In this document: positions 1 to 11,683 of the stretch, piece after piece | How the letters are laid out: each line of letters begins with the position of its first letter | Position numbering within the stretch: the stretch's first letter is position 1 | Assembly: GCA_030429005.1 (NCBI GenBank) | Contig: JAUIDP010000016.1 | Location: 1-52,205, forward strand | Source: Gammaproteobacteria bacterium | Lineage (GTDB): Bacteria; Pseudomonadota; Gammaproteobacteria; Steroidobacterales; Woeseiaceae | Length of the DNA stretch: 52,205 bases | Reading direction: 5' to 3' | The notes under the pieces: model-generated | Seen by the model: the letters and a program-made list of their open reading frames with translations, nothing else | Told to the model about the DNA's origin: nothing | Databases searched by the model: none | Position numbers and translations under genes: made by a program

Positions 1-35
1 TTTTAAAACACTTTCATTTTCACGGAGACAGACAA

Positions 36-473
36 ATGAAGAAGCAACAAGGTTTTACATTGATCGAACTGATGATCGTAGTCGCCATCATCGGCATTCT
101 CGCGGCTATCGCTATTCCTGCTTACCAGGACTACACGATTCGCGCCCAGGTATCGGAAGGCCTGAACCTGTCCGGTGGCGCTAAAGCTGCTGTTACAGAG
201 TACTTCCAGGATCGTGGCGCACTGCCGACTTCGAACAACGAAGCTGGTCTTGCCGCTGCAGGCAGCATCACCGGTAAGTACGTTACAAGTGTTGGCGTCG
301 GCGCAGCTGGCGTAATCACGGTAACCTACGGCGGCGACGCACACGCAGTCATCAGCACGCAGACGCTGCAGCTGAGCCCGGACACGTCGAACGCAGGTTC
401 GGTTGAATGGAACTGCGCCAGCGCCGGTGCTGCGATTGCAAACAAGCACCTGCCGGCTGCTTGCCGCACCTAA
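36..473 (+). CDS. pilA: Type IV pilin, major-pilin type (PilA), first of two
   Basis: Structural subunit of a type IV pilus (145 aa). The precursor has a 6-residue basic leader ending in Gly, followed by [20 protein letters not shown], the class III signal that PilD cleaves and N-methylates at Phe. Glu5 of the mature protein is present. The hydrophobic N-terminal helix is followed by a globular head with a C-terminal Cys pair (WNC and AACRT) that should form the D-region disulfide. An SD-like GGAGA lies about 9 bases before the ATG. Its promoter is outside the window. A strong terminator follows, so it is probably transcribed more heavily than the genes downstream. A minor pilin is possible, but length, leader and C-terminal disulfide fit a PilA-type subunit best. 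Confidence 0.95.
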   Translation: MKKQQGFTLIELMIVVAIIGILAAIAIPAYQDYTIRAQVSEGLNLSGGAKAAVTEYFQDRGALPTSNNEAGLAAAGSITGKYVTSVGVGAAGVITVTYGGDAHAVISTQTLQLSPDTSNAGSVEWNCASAGAAIANKHLPAACRT

Positions 474-511
474 GACTACTCGCTTAGGGCTTCTTGCCTG
501 AGCAGCAAGTC

Positions 512-542
512 AAAAAGCCCCGGTCCGCCGGGGCTTTTTTTT
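512..542 (+). terminator. Rho-independent terminator between the two pilin genes
   Basis: A perfect 12-bp stem (512-523 with 528-539) is closed by a TCCG loop of the stable UNCG class. The T-run on the 3' side (535-542) is partly paired with the A-run on the 5' side, which makes this potentially bidirectional. It lies 39 bases after the pilA stop and 43 bases before the second pilin start, so it should end most pilA transcripts while allowing some read-through. Confidence 0.93.
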
Positions 543-585
543 GAGGCCAGCCACAGTTACAGTGAAGCAACGAAAGGTCACGACG

Positions 586-1083
586 ATGAAAAAACAGAAT
601 CAGGGTTTCACGCTCATCGAACTGATGATCGTAGTCGCCATCATCGGCATCCTCGCATCCATTGCCGTCTCTGCCTACCAGACGTATACCGTCCGGGCAC
701 AGGTTGCCGAAGCGCTGAACATGGCTGCCGGCGCGAAGGCCCCGGTCGTCGACGCTTTCAATACGACCGGCTCGCCGCCGGCGGACCGCACGGCAGCTGG
801 CATGACCGCGCTGGCCACTGACACCCAGGGCAAGTACGTCGCTTCCGTCGATATCGACGATGGCAGGGTCGACATCACATTCGGCAACGACGCACACCAG
901 GACATCCACGGCGGCACGGTCTCGTTCACACCCTACATGGCGCCGAGTGGCAGCATCGTCTGGCGCTGCGCGGCCGCACCTGCTCCAGCCGGCACCGTTT
1001 TGCTCACTGGCGGTGGCGTAACCAGCGCACATGTTGCACCCACGATCGACAGCCGCTACCTGCCCAGCAGCTGCCGCAGCTGA
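586..1083 (+). CDS. Type IV pilin, second tandem copy
   Basis: A second type IV prepilin (165 aa) with leader MKKQNQG and then [20 protein letters not shown], so it should be processed by the same PilD. The first about 40 residues are nearly identical to the upstream pilin, while the head diverges, is longer, and keeps a Cys pair (WRC and SSCRS). I chose the ATG at 586 because it gives a normal short leader and follows GAAAGG; the frame stays open upstream to a TTG at 541, inside the terminator T-run. No clear separate promoter is visible. It may be an alternative or co-assembled pilin produced by duplication; the sequence does not tell which. Confidence 0.92.
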   Translation: MKKQNQGFTLIELMIVVAIIGILASIAVSAYQTYTVRAQVAEALNMAAGAKAPVVDAFNTTGSPPADRTAAGMTALATDTQGKYVASVDIDDGRVDITFGNDAHQDIHGGTVSFTPYMAPSGSIVWRCAAAPAPAGTVLLTGGGVTSAHVAPTIDSRYLPSSCRS

Positions 1084-1242
1084 GCGGCTGCAGGCCGCAT
1101 GAATCCTCGACAGGCGCCGGTTTCCGAGGTTTGACTTAATCAAATTCTGTAACTGTGACAAGGCGCACAAAATCGAGTTGATCCGGGGACTTAGATCAGT
1201 GAGACTGTGATGCTCCAAGGATCGATTCAACAGCGATAAAAA

Positions 1243-2955
1243 ATGGCAGCTACGGCAACACAGACCGCTCTCGCAGGGCTTCCCAGGCGTCTTGTCCAGG
1301 ACGGACTGGTCAGCGAGGAGAAGTTGCTGGAAGCCTCTGAGCTGGCCAAGAAAGAAAAGGTCAGCCTGGTCGCCTACCTCGTCAATGAAGACCTCGCCAA
1401 TGCCCGTGCCATCGCAGTAGCTGCCTCGCACGAATTTGGCGTCCCGCTGATGGACCTCGATGCACTGGAAATCGATCTCGATGTCATTCGTGCAGTTGAC
1501 CAGAAGCTGGTCAACAAGCACCGGGTCCTGCCGCTCGTCAAACGTGGCCAGCGCCTGTTCGTCGGCATTGCCGACCCGACCAACCTGGCGGCCATCGACG
1601 ACATCAAGTTCCAGACTAGCCTGCGAATCGACCCGGTCGTTGTCGAGCAGGACAAACTCGAAGAGCGCATCGTCAAGGCAATCGAGGCAGTCGACACGAC
1701 GATGGCCGACCTCGGCGACGACGACTTCGATCTCGAAAATCTCGACGTCGGCAATGATGAAGATGAAGCCGAGGACGTCAGCAGCGACGTCGACGATGCG
1801 CCGGTCGTCAAGTTCGTCAACAAGATCCTCCTGGATGCGATCAAGCGTGGCGCATCCGATATTCACTTTGAGCCGTACGAAAAGTATTTCCGCGTTCGCA
1901 CCCGCCTGGACGGTGTACTGGCTGAGGTAGCGACGCCACCGGTTGCGCTGGCTACCAAGCTTTGTGCCCGCCTGAAGGTAATGTCACGCATGGACATTGC
2001 CGAGCGGCGCGTGCCACAGGACGGCCGCATCAAGATGCGCCTGTCCAAGAACCGCGCCATCGACTTTCGTGTCAACACCTGCCCGACGCTGTTTGGCGAG
2101 AAGATCGTATTGCGTATTCTCGACCCGTCCAGCGCGAAACTCGGCATCGACGTACTCGGCTACGAGGAACAGCAGAAAGAACTGTACCTGAAGCACCTGA
2201 ACAAACCCTACGGCATGATCCTTGTCACCGGCCCGACCGGTTCCGGTAAGACGGTCTCGCTGTATACCGGCCTGAATATCCTGAACACCGACGACCGCAA
2301 CATTTCGACGGCGGAAGACCCGGCGGAAATCAACCTGCCCGGCATCAACCAGGTCAACGTCAACCCGAAAGTCGGTCTGACTTTTGCCTCGTCGCTGAAA
2401 GCGTTCCTGCGCCAGGATCCGGATATCATCATGGTGGGCGAGATACGTGACCTCGAAACCGCTGAAATTGCGATCAAGGCGGCACAGACCGGTCACCTGG
2501 TGCTCTCGACACTGCATACAAACGACGCGCCCAGGACGCTGACTCGGCTCGTTGACATGGGCGTCAAACCCTATGCAATAGCGACCTCGGTCAGCCTGAT
2601 TATCGCGCAGCGCCTCGCGCGCAAGCTGTGCGATAACTGTAAGGAGACCAAGGACATCCCGCGCGAAGCCCTGGAGAAAGAAGGCTTCGAGGCAGAGGAT
2701 CTCGAAGACCTGACCGTGTTCGGACCGGTCGGCTGCAAGAGCTGCAACGATGGCTACAAGGGCCGGGTCGGTCTTTTCCAGGTCATGGAAGTTTCCGAAG
2801 CGATGGGCAGAATAATCATGGAAGGCGGCAACGCCATGCAGATCGCCGAGCAGGCGGCAAACGAGGGGGTCATCGATTTACGACGTGCCGGATTGAACAA
2901 AGTCAAGGAAGGGATTACCAGCCTTGACGAAGTCAACCGGGTTACAATTGAGTAG
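1243..2955 (+). CDS. pilB: Type IV pilus extension ATPase PilB
   Basis: Cytoplasmic hexameric ATPase that powers pilus extension (570 aa, the usual length). An MshEN/T2SSE N-terminal domain (about residues 10-150) precedes the secretion-ATPase core. Walker A GPTGSGKT is at 330-337, Walker B around I395-G399 with Glu400, and the His box motif GHLVLSTLHTND follows. Cys463, Cys466, Cys498 and Cys501 form the tetracysteine zinc site that separates PilB/GspE from the retraction ATPases PilT/PilU, which lack it. A GspE identity is disfavoured by the flanking pilA, pilC and pilD. The 159 bases before it hold no convincing promoter, and no clear SD precedes the ATG, so expression may partly depend on read-through from the pilins. 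Confidence 0.97.
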   Translation: MAATATQTALAGLPRRLVQDGLVSEEKLLEASELAKKEKVSLVAYLVNEDLANARAIAVAASHEFGVPLMDLDALEIDLDVIRAVDQKLVNKHRVLPLVKRGQRLFVGIADPTNLAAIDDIKFQTSLRIDPVVVEQDKLEERIVKAIEAVDTTMADLGDDDFDLENLDVGNDEDEAEDVSSDVDDAPVVKFVNKILLDAIKRGASDIHFEPYEKYFRVRTRLDGVLAEVATPPVALATKLCARLKVMSRMDIAERRVPQDGRIKMRLSKNRAIDFRVNTCPTLFGEKIVLRILDPSSAKLGIDVLGYEEQQKELYLKHLNKPYGMILVTGPTGSGKTVSLYTGLNILNTDDRNISTAEDPAEINLPGINQVNVNPKVGLTFASSLKAFLRQDPDIIMVGEIRDLETAEIAIKAAQTGHLVLSTLHTNDAPRTLTRLVDMGVKPYAIATSVSLIIAQRLARKLCDNCKETKDIPREALEKEGFEAEDLEDLTVFGPVGCKSCNDGYKGRVGLFQVMEVSEAMGRIIMEGGNAMQIAEQAANEGVIDLRRAGLNKVKEGITSLDEVNRVTIE

Positions 2956-2985
2956 TTTTCGACCTCGCAGGAATGGACGAAGAAC

Positions 2986-4206
2986 ATGGCTGAAGCAGCA
3001 ACAGTAAGCACCGTACCCTTTATCTGGGAAGGCACAGACCGTAAGGGCCAGAAAATCAAGGGCAAGGCGATGGCGGCGAACGAAGCCGCGGTCCGCGCCG
3101 ACCTGCGCCGCCAGGGCGTCGTGCCAACGCGTATCCGCAAGCAGAGCAAGGGGTTGCTCAGCGGCAGCGGCAAAATTACGCCGGGTGATATTGCAATTTT
3201 CATGCGCCAGCTCGCCACGATGCTGGCGGCCGGTATCCCGCTGGTGCAGTCCTTCGAGATCGTCGGCAATGGCCATGAAAACCCGGCGATGCAGAAGCTG
3301 ATCCTGGCGATCAAGGCCGATGTTGAAGGCGGTACCGCGCTGGCCGAAGCTTTTGCCAAGCACCCGCTGTACTTCGACGACCTCGTCATCAATCTCGTCG
3401 AAGCCGGTGAGCAGGCCGGTGCGCTCGAAACATTGCTCGACAAGATCGCGACCTACAAGGAAAAGACCGAGGCACTGAAGAAAAAGATCAAGAAAGCCCT
3501 GACCTACCCTGCCGCGGTACTGGTCGTGGCCTTCATCGTTACAACGATCCTGTTGATTTTCGTCATCCCGGCTTTCGAGGACCTGTTCCAGGGCTTCGGT
3601 GCCGACCTGCCAACCTTTACCCGCATGGTGATCGACCTGTCGGTATTCGTGCGCGCAAAGGGTGTCTATATCGCTGTCATGATGGGCTTGGCGATATTCA
3701 CGTTTTTCTACTTCAAGAAGCGCTCGCGCTCGATGCGGCACTTCCTCGACCGCATGACTTTGAAGATCCCGGTCATCGGTCCAATCCTGCAAAAAGCCTC
3801 GATCGCACGTTATGCGCGGACGCTTTCGACGATGTTCGCCGCCGGCGTGCCGCTGGTCGAAGCGCTCGAATCGGTCGCTGGGGCAACCGGCAATATCGTC
3901 TACGAGGTTGGCGTGCTGCAGATGCGCGACGAAGTCGCGACCGGACAACGGCTGCAACAGGCCATGGAAAACACTGACCTGTTTCCGAACATGGTGATCC
4001 AGATGATCGCTGTCGGCGAGGAGTCCGGTTCGCTGGATGAAATGTCCGCGAAAGTCGCCGATTTCTACGAAGAAGATGTCGACAACGCCGTGGACAACCT
4101 GTCCAGCCTGCTGGAGCCGATGATCATGGCGATCCTGGGTGTACTCGTCGGTGGCCTCGTCGTCGCGATGTACCTGCCGATCTTCAAGATGGGATCGGTT
4201 ATCTAG
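2986..4206 (+). CDS. pilC: Type IV pilus inner-membrane platform protein PilC
   Basis: Polytopic inner-membrane protein that couples PilB motion to pilin insertion (406 aa, normal length). Two repeated T2SSF cytoplasmic domains, about residues 70-190 and 270-395, are recognisable from paired motifs such as FMRQLATMLAAGIPL and YARTLSTMFAAGVPL. Hydrophobic segments lie near residues 175-195, 225-245 and at the C-terminus. It begins 30 bases after pilB and is co-oriented, so the two are probably one transcript. A strong terminator follows directly. Confidence 0.97.
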   Translation: MAEAATVSTVPFIWEGTDRKGQKIKGKAMAANEAAVRADLRRQGVVPTRIRKQSKGLLSGSGKITPGDIAIFMRQLATMLAAGIPLVQSFEIVGNGHENPAMQKLILAIKADVEGGTALAEAFAKHPLYFDDLVINLVEAGEQAGALETLLDKIATYKEKTEALKKKIKKALTYPAAVLVVAFIVTTILLIFVIPAFEDLFQGFGADLPTFTRMVIDLSVFVRAKGVYIAVMMGLAIFTFFYFKKRSRSMRHFLDRMTLKIPVIGPILQKASIARYARTLSTMFAAGVPLVEALESVAGATGNIVYEVGVLQMRDEVATGQRLQQAMENTDLFPNMVIQMIAVGEESGSLDEMSAKVADFYEEDVDNAVDNLSSLLEPMIMAILGVLVGGLVVAMYLPIFKMGSVI

Positions 4207-4237
4207 GACGCGAGCCAGGCGCCCGTTTGCAAACGAG

Positions 4238-4270
4238 CGGCGTTCGGAGGACACTCCGGACGCCGTTTTT
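4238..4270 (+). terminator. Rho-independent terminator after pilC
   Basis: A 12-bp stem (4238-4249 with 4254-4265, one G-U pair) is closed by GACA and followed by five T (4266-4270). It lies 31 bases after the pilC stop and 63 bases before the pilD start, separating pilBC from pilD-coaE-zapD. Confidence 0.92.
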
Positions 4271-4333
4271 GCTTGGCAGGTACGCGGGAATTGAGAAACA
4301 CAGAATTGAAATTTTTCGCATTGGAGCGTGAGC

Positions 4334-5218
4334 ATGGCTGAGCTGCTGGCACAATCACCACTGATTTTCGCCCTTGTTGCATTCCTGTTCGCCCTCTTGG
4401 TCGGCAGCTTCCTGAACGTGGTCATTTACCGGCTGCCGATCATGATGTACCGGGAATGGCAGGAGCAGTGCCAGGAATTGCAGTCGGCCGAAACGCCAGA
4501 GATTCCCGACGCACCGTTTAATCTCGTCGTACCGCGCTCCGCCTGCCCGGGGTGCGGTGCACAAATCAGCGCCTGGCAGAACATACCGGTATTCAGCTAC
4601 CTGCTGCTCGGTGGACGCTGCGCGAGTTGCAAACAGCGCATTTCTTCCCGCTACCCGCTCGTGGAAACGCTGACCGCCGTCCTGGCAACAATCGTTGCCC
4701 TGCGCTTTGGTTTTTCGCTCGAAGCGATCATGGGAATCGGCCTGACCTTCGCCCTGGTTGCGATCAGCCTGATCGACTACGACCATCAACTCATTCCGGA
4801 CTCGATCGTCCTGCCGCTGTTGTGGGCGGGCCTCGGCATGAGCCTGTTTCACGGCGACGTCCCCGGCACGGTAATGTTTGTCGCGCCGCGGGACGCCATC
4901 ATCGGAGCGATCGCCGGCTACCTGAGCCTCTGGTCTGTCTACCAGCTGTTCAAGCTGGTGACCGGCAAGGAAGGCATGGGCTACGGCGACTTCAAGTTGC
5001 TCGCGGCGCTTGGCGCCTGGCTGGGCTGGCAGTCACTGCACCTCATCATCCTGTTGTCCGCTGTAGTCGGTGCCGTATTCGGCATTGCGATGATCCTGTT
5101 TCGCGGCCGGGACCGGCAATTGCCGATCCCGTTTGGGCCCTACCTGGCGGCTGCCGGCTGGGTCACGATGCTGTGGGGTGGGCAGATCTGGAATGCCTAC
5201 CTCGACAAGTTTGCCTGA
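4334..5218 (+). CDS. pilD: Prepilin peptidase / N-methyltransferase PilD
   Basis: Inner-membrane aspartic protease of the GXGD type that cuts the pilin leader and methylates the new N-terminal Phe (294 aa). The N-terminal methylase domain has two CxxC pairs, Cys71/Cys74 and Cys96/Cys99, which bind zinc in bifunctional members. Catalytic aspartates are Asp148 (LIDYDHQLIPD) and Asp219 (GYGD). About seven or eight hydrophobic segments are evident. I chose the ATG at 4334, 7 bases after TTGGAG; a GTG two codons upstream would sit on the SD. The stop is immediately followed by the coaE ATG, so the two are probably co-translated. Confidence 0.96.
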   Translation: MAELLAQSPLIFALVAFLFALLVGSFLNVVIYRLPIMMYREWQEQCQELQSAETPEIPDAPFNLVVPRSACPGCGAQISAWQNIPVFSYLLLGGRCASCKQRISSRYPLVETLTAVLATIVALRFGFSLEAIMGIGLTFALVAISLIDYDHQLIPDSIVLPLLWAGLGMSLFHGDVPGTVMFVAPRDAIIGAIAGYLSLWSVYQLFKLVTGKEGMGYGDFKLLAALGAWLGWQSLHLIILLSAVVGAVFGIAMILFRGRDRQLPIPFGPYLAAAGWVTMLWGGQIWNAYLDKFA

Positions 5219-5839
5219 ATGTCACGACCGCTCCGCATTGGACTGACCGGCGGAATAGCCAGCGGCAAGACTGCGGTTTCCGACCGCTTCGCCGAGCTCG
5301 GGGCGACCGTTATCGACACCGATGTCATCGCCCGACAGGTTGTCGCGAGCGGCCAGCCGGCACTTGCAGAGATTCGTGCTGCGTTTGGCGACGACGTGTT
5401 CAACGACGACGGCGCGCTCGATCGCGGCGCCATGCGCCAACTGGTGTTTGCTGACGACGCGTCGCGCAAACAGCTCGAAGCTATTCTGCACCCGAAGATC
5501 CAGGCAGAAACGCTGCGCCAGGCCCGGGCTGCGGTCGGCCCGTACACCATTGTCGTGGTGCCGCTGCTGGCGGGTTCGCCGTTGCGTGAGCATGTTGACC
5601 GGGTACTGGTGGTCGACTGCGACGAAGAAACACAAATCCGGCGCCTGCTGGCGCGCGATGACGGCTCCGAAGAACAGGCGCGCCGCATCCTCGCAGCCCA
5701 GGCCAGCCGCGATGAACGCCTTGCGATCGCCGATGATGTCATCGAAAACAATGCGTCACTGGCGGCACTCGACGAGCAGGTGTCGGCATTTCACGACAGG
5801 TACCTCGCGCTCGCGAATTTGCCTGTCAGCCAGCGGTAG
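5219..5839 (+). CDS. coaE: Dephospho-CoA kinase
   Basis: Last step of coenzyme A synthesis: ATP-dependent phosphorylation of the ribose 3'-OH of dephospho-CoA (206 aa, family length). The P-loop GLTGGIASGKT is at residues 8-18. The DTDVIAR segment and the HPKI motif typical of CoaE are present. It starts on the base after the pilD stop. The pilD-coaE-zapD order is a conserved gammaproteobacterial arrangement. Confidence 0.97.
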   Translation: MSRPLRIGLTGGIASGKTAVSDRFAELGATVIDTDVIARQVVASGQPALAEIRAAFGDDVFNDDGALDRGAMRQLVFADDASRKQLEAILHPKIQAETLRQARAAVGPYTIVVVPLLAGSPLREHVDRVLVVDCDEETQIRRLLARDDGSEEQARRILAAQASRDERLAIADDVIENNASLAALDEQVSAFHDRYLALANLPVSQR

Positions 5840-5853
5840 CGCAGAATACGCGG

Positions 5854-6657
5854 ATGGCAAAACCCGCAGAAGAGATCACCGCGCAGACCGAAGCTGACAA
5901 GGCAACGTATTACGAGCAGCCGGTTTCGGAGCGTATGCGCACCTTCATGCGGCTCGAGTTTCTCTACCAGCAGCTGCTGTACAACCGCGAACACAAGAGC
6001 GACTGGGCAACCCGGGCAACCATTTCCAGCCTGCTGGAGATCATGGCCATCCTGTCGCGCGGCGATGTCCGCAGCGAAGTGCACAAGGAACTCGACCAGC
6101 AGCTCAAGGTCCTGCAGCGCTTCCAGAGCCAGCCCGGTGTTGACACGCGGCGGCTCGACAGCCTGGTGAGAAACCTGATCGACAGCCGTGCCGAGCTAAG
6201 CAGCGTTGGCACATCCTTCCTGCAGCCGCTGAAGGATTCGGACTTCCTGAATGCCATCAAGAATCGCAGCGCAATTCCGGGCGGCACCTGCGAGTTCGAC
6301 TTGCCCGAGTACAGCCACTGGCTGCGGCAGTCCTTCGCGCGCCGCAGCGAAGACATGGAAGTGTGGATCAGCGCCATCCGGCCGCTCTGCGATGCGGTCA
6401 CCGAAGTCCTTTGGCTGATTCGCCAGAATGCCCAGCCGGCTGACAAGCTGGCCATCAATGGCATGTACCAGCACAGCATGCAAAAGGATGCGCATTGCCG
6501 GCTGCTGCGCGTGTGCCTGTTGCAGGACAGCTCGTTGTATCCGGAAATCAGCGGCAGCCAGCACCGCTTCACCGTGCGCTTCCTCGAATGGTCCACGCTG
6601 GAGAGCCGCGCCGTGCAGACAGGCCACGACGTCCCCTTCCAGCTCAGCATCTGCTAG
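5854..6657 (+). CDS. zapD: Cell division protein ZapD (FtsZ-bundling)
   Basis: Cytoplasmic dimeric protein that crosslinks FtsZ protofilaments in the Z-ring (267 aa; E. coli ZapD is about 247). The family pattern is clear: an alpha-helical N-terminal half with RMRTFMRLEFLYQQ, and a beta-rich C-terminal half with FDLPEYSHWL and RFTVRF. It starts 14 bases after coaE. The zinc protein gene yacG, which often follows zapD, is absent. The last four bases overlap the convergent mutT stop, leaving no room for a separate terminator. Confidence 0.93.
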   Translation: MAKPAEEITAQTEADKATYYEQPVSERMRTFMRLEFLYQQLLYNREHKSDWATRATISSLLEIMAILSRGDVRSEVHKELDQQLKVLQRFQSQPGVDTRRLDSLVRNLIDSRAELSSVGTSFLQPLKDSDFLNAIKNRSAIPGGTCEFDLPEYSHWLRQSFARRSEDMEVWISAIRPLCDAVTEVLWLIRQNAQPADKLAINGMYQHSMQKDAHCRLLRVCLLQDSSLYPEISGSQHRFTVRFLEWSTLESRAVQTGHDVPFQLSIC

Positions 6658-7048
6658 TACCGGGATTCGTCCGCGCGCAACGCCGACACCAGCGGCGCAT
6701 CCGCCGGCAATAATTCGACCGTATCCAGTCGCGCTACGTCGACCCAGCGCAACCGCTGACCATCCAGTCCCGCCGGTTCCCCACGCCATTTATCGACAAC
6801 GAAAAATTCAAGTTCGACACTGCGATCCGGGTAGTCGTGCGTGATTCTACGAAAATGTGCTTGCGCCAGGACATCGATCCCCAGCTCCTCGCGCAGCTCG
6901 CGGCGCAACGCCTGCACGGCTGTTTCGCCTGCAGCAATCTTGCCACCCGGGAACTCCCAAAGGCCATGGAACGGGCCGTCTTCGATGCGCTCGGTGACCA
7001 GCACCTGGCCGGCCGGGTTGCGCAGGATCCCGGCAGCCACCTGCAACG

Positions 7049-7070
<22 letters not shown>
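6654..7070 (-). CDS. mutT: MutT-type Nudix hydrolase (8-oxo-dGTP diphosphatase)
   Basis: Hydrolyses 8-oxo-dGTP to the monophosphate, keeping oxidised guanine out of DNA (138 aa). The Nudix box runs from Gly43 to Ile65 and matches GX5EX7REUXEEXGU (Glu49, Arg57-Glu58, Glu61-Glu62, Gly64). The frame opens with GTG inside the last codons of secA, a 22-base overlap, so translation is probably coupled. secA-mutT is a conserved pair. Other Nudix specificities are possible, but length and context favour MutT. Confidence 0.92.
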
Positions 7071-9985
<2,915 letters not shown>

Positions 9986-10108
9986 CTGGGCTCCTGATTC
10001 TTCTGGGCACACAAAGCCCGGTATTCTATCGAATCTCGCGATGTATGGGTGATTTCCCGGATATCAATGACCGGGTCAGGAATGTCGCGGATGTGCCAGG
10101 CGGGCCGG

Positions 10109-11041
10109 CTACTTGGCCGCTTCGCGGATGAAGTTCACCGGGTTGACCCGGCGGCCGCCCTTGAGCACTTCGAAATGCAGGTTCGGGCCGGTGGCGCGAC
10201 CGGTATCGCCCATCAGGGCAACGGCCTGGCCTTTCTTGACCTCGTCGCCAACCGCCACGAGATTCTCGGAATTGTGTGCATAGCGTGTGGCATAGCCATT
10301 GCCATGATTGATTTCGACCATGATGCCGTAGCCATAGCGATCAGCCGACCAGGTGACGACGCCATCTGCTACGGCCAGCACTTCCGCGCCGTGCTTGCCA
10401 GCGAAATCGATGCCGGTGTGGTTGGCCGGCTTGCCGGTGAACGGGTCGGTGCGCTTGCCGAAATACGATGAAATCCAGCCCGATTTGACCGGTCGGCCCT
10501 GCGGATAGACCCGCTCGCTCAGGTCCTGGTTCATCAGGACACCTTCGAGCGCCCACAACTGCGCTTCCCGGTTGTCCAGTTGATAGTTCAGTGACTGCAT
10601 CTGGTCGACGACATCCGGTACAGCAATGTTGGAGCCCGTCAGGACCGGCTCTTCCGGACCACCGACTGCCGGGTCCGAATCGAAATCAAATTCGCCATCC
10701 TCGAGGTCGGCCATGCCGGTCAGGCGCCGGCCAAGCGCATCGAGACGAATGACCCGCGCATTCATCTGCGCAATGCGAATTGCCAGTGCATCCAGCGTAT
10801 CTTCGTTGGCCTGGCGAATCGTCTCGATTTCCTGTTTCTGCTGTTGCAACTCATCCGCAAGCACGAGTGCATGGTCCTGGCTGACACCGGAACCGGTCTG
10901 CGTGGAGTAGAAGTAGCCACCGGCAAAACCCGCAACCGTCACAATCGATGCGAACACGGCTACGGCGGTCCAGGCCACGGGGCCTGACAAATTAAGCTGT
11001 CTGGGCTTGCCAAAGCCCTTGCCAAAAATGACTACGTTCAT
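10109..11041 (-). CDS. Membrane-anchored M23 (LytM-type) peptidase-like protein, probably catalytically impaired
   Basis: An envelope protein of 310 aa. A short cytoplasmic N-terminus is followed by a transmembrane segment at about 20-42, a coiled coil at about 55-110 and a C-terminal LytM/M23 domain at about 185-305. Zinc ligands His208 and Asp212 (HTGIDF) and the later His289 are in place, and His256 of YAH is present. In the final motif the usual GPHLHFEV reads GPNLHFEV, so the first His is Asn287. That residue assists catalysis in active LytM enzymes, so this may be a regulatory, EnvC/NlpD-like protein rather than an active endopeptidase. I chose the ATG at 11041 because the upstream extension is not protein-like. 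It is co-oriented with secA, 123 bases upstream. Confidence 0.88.
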   Translation of the reverse strand: MNVVIFGKGFGKPRQLNLSGPVAWTAVAVFASIVTVAGFAGGYFYSTQTGSGVSQDHALVLADELQQQKQEIETIRQANEDTLDALAIRIAQMNARVIRLDALGRRLTGMADLEDGEFDFDSDPAVGGPEEPVLTGSNIAVPDVVDQMQSLNYQLDNREAQLWALEGVLMNQDLSERVYPQGRPVKSGWISSYFGKRTDPFTGKPANHTGIDFAGKHGAEVLAVADGVVTWSADRYGYGIMVEINHGNGYATRYAHNSENLVAVGDEVKKGQAVALMGDTGRATGPNLHFEVLKGGRRVNPVNFIREAAK

Positions 11042-11337
11042 CGAGAGTGCCTCGCGAGACCTTGCGACCTCGTTGACGTCAGTTGAGCACCTGTGTGACA
11101 CAGACGTGCTTCATTTGTTCTAAACACGCTATTTTTATTCACTTCGGTAGCCCCGCTGTCGTAGGATTTGATCCCTTAGACCGGTGGATTTGCGCCCCCG
11201 CCTTTCAACGGGTTTGCCCTTGTCGAAGGCACAATATGCATAATGTCGAATTTCATTACAAGAATTCGCTTCACACACCGGAAGGAAACTCCGGCCAAAG
11301 CGCCGAAAATCGCCAACTCCGTCACAGTTTTATACCG
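11042..11337. other. Divergent intergenic region between the M23 gene and dciA
   Basis: 296 bases that should hold promoters for both flanking genes. I see a perfect 6+1+6 inverted repeat CTGTGTGACACAG at 11091-11103, and the palindrome TGACGTCA just upstream of it, either of which could be a regulator site. No sigma70 hexamer pair with good spacing stands out on either strand. The frame of dciA is open through part of this region, but its translation is not protein-like. Confidence 0.4.
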
Positions 11338-11631
11338 ATGAAAAGCCTCGAAAATCTCCTGAAATCCGGCACCGACAAGAGCCTGGCGCGAGTCGTCGAA
11401 CGGGCGCGGGATATGGGCGATCTTGCGCAAATACTGCAGGATGCACTGCCCAGGGAGCAACGCTCTGCCGTTTCCGCGGCCAATTTACGCGACGATGGCG
11501 AGCTCGTCGTGCTGGCGAGCTCATCGGCCTGGGCGTCACGGCTGCGCTACGAAGCCGACACGCTGGCCGCCGCTGTACGCGCTGTCGGCCGCCGGGTCGA
11601 CAAGGTCTCAGTGCGGGTCGCGCGCGGCTAG
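11338..11631 (+). CDS. dciA: DciA-type replicative helicase loader (DUF721)
   Basis: A small protein of 97 aa in the DUF721 family. It has an N-terminal KH-like fold region (LVVLASSSAWASRLRYEADTL is the recognisable part) and a short helical start. DciA loads the DnaB helicase in bacteria without DnaC/DnaI. I chose the ATG at 11338, which gives the compact family length; the frame is open 85 codons upstream, but that part is Cys/His-rich and unlike any DciA. It lies convergent to lpxC and divergent from the M23 gene, the same neighbourhood as in pseudomonads (from memory). Confidence 0.85.
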   Translation: MKSLENLLKSGTDKSLARVVERARDMGDLAQILQDALPREQRSAVSAANLRDDGELVVLASSSAWASRLRYEADTLAAAVRAVGRRVDKVSVRVARG

Positions 11632-11683
11632 GCTGCGCAAAATCCGTTCGATTTTTCGCCGGCTCGCGGGGTGGGTGATTCGG

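Noticed and set aside
586-1083. Second pilin considered as a type II secretion pseudopilin
   Set aside because: It has a C-terminal Cys pair and sits in a pilABCD locus; no other general secretion genes are in the window.
1084-1098. Small palindrome GCGGCTGCAGGCCGC after the second pilin, considered as a terminator
   Set aside because: The stem is only 5 bp and no T-run follows.
1131-1159. Possible promoter for pilB (TTGACT followed by TGTGAC)
   Set aside because: The -10 is too far from consensus to support; no second element was found in the 159-base gap.
484-1866. Long open frame (460 codons) on the minus strand across the second pilin and pilB
   Set aside because: It is antisense to two well-supported genes, its translation has no recognisable domain, and it crosses a terminator. 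Such frames arise from GC-rich codon bias.
2878-4425. Long open frame (515 codons) on the minus strand across pilC
   Set aside because: Antisense to the clear pilC gene and rich in His, Gln and Asp in a pattern typical of shadow frames; no motif.
11083-11337. N-terminal extension of dciA up to 11083
   Set aside because: The extra 85 residues are Cys/His-rich and unlike the family; the ATG at 11338 gives the normal length.
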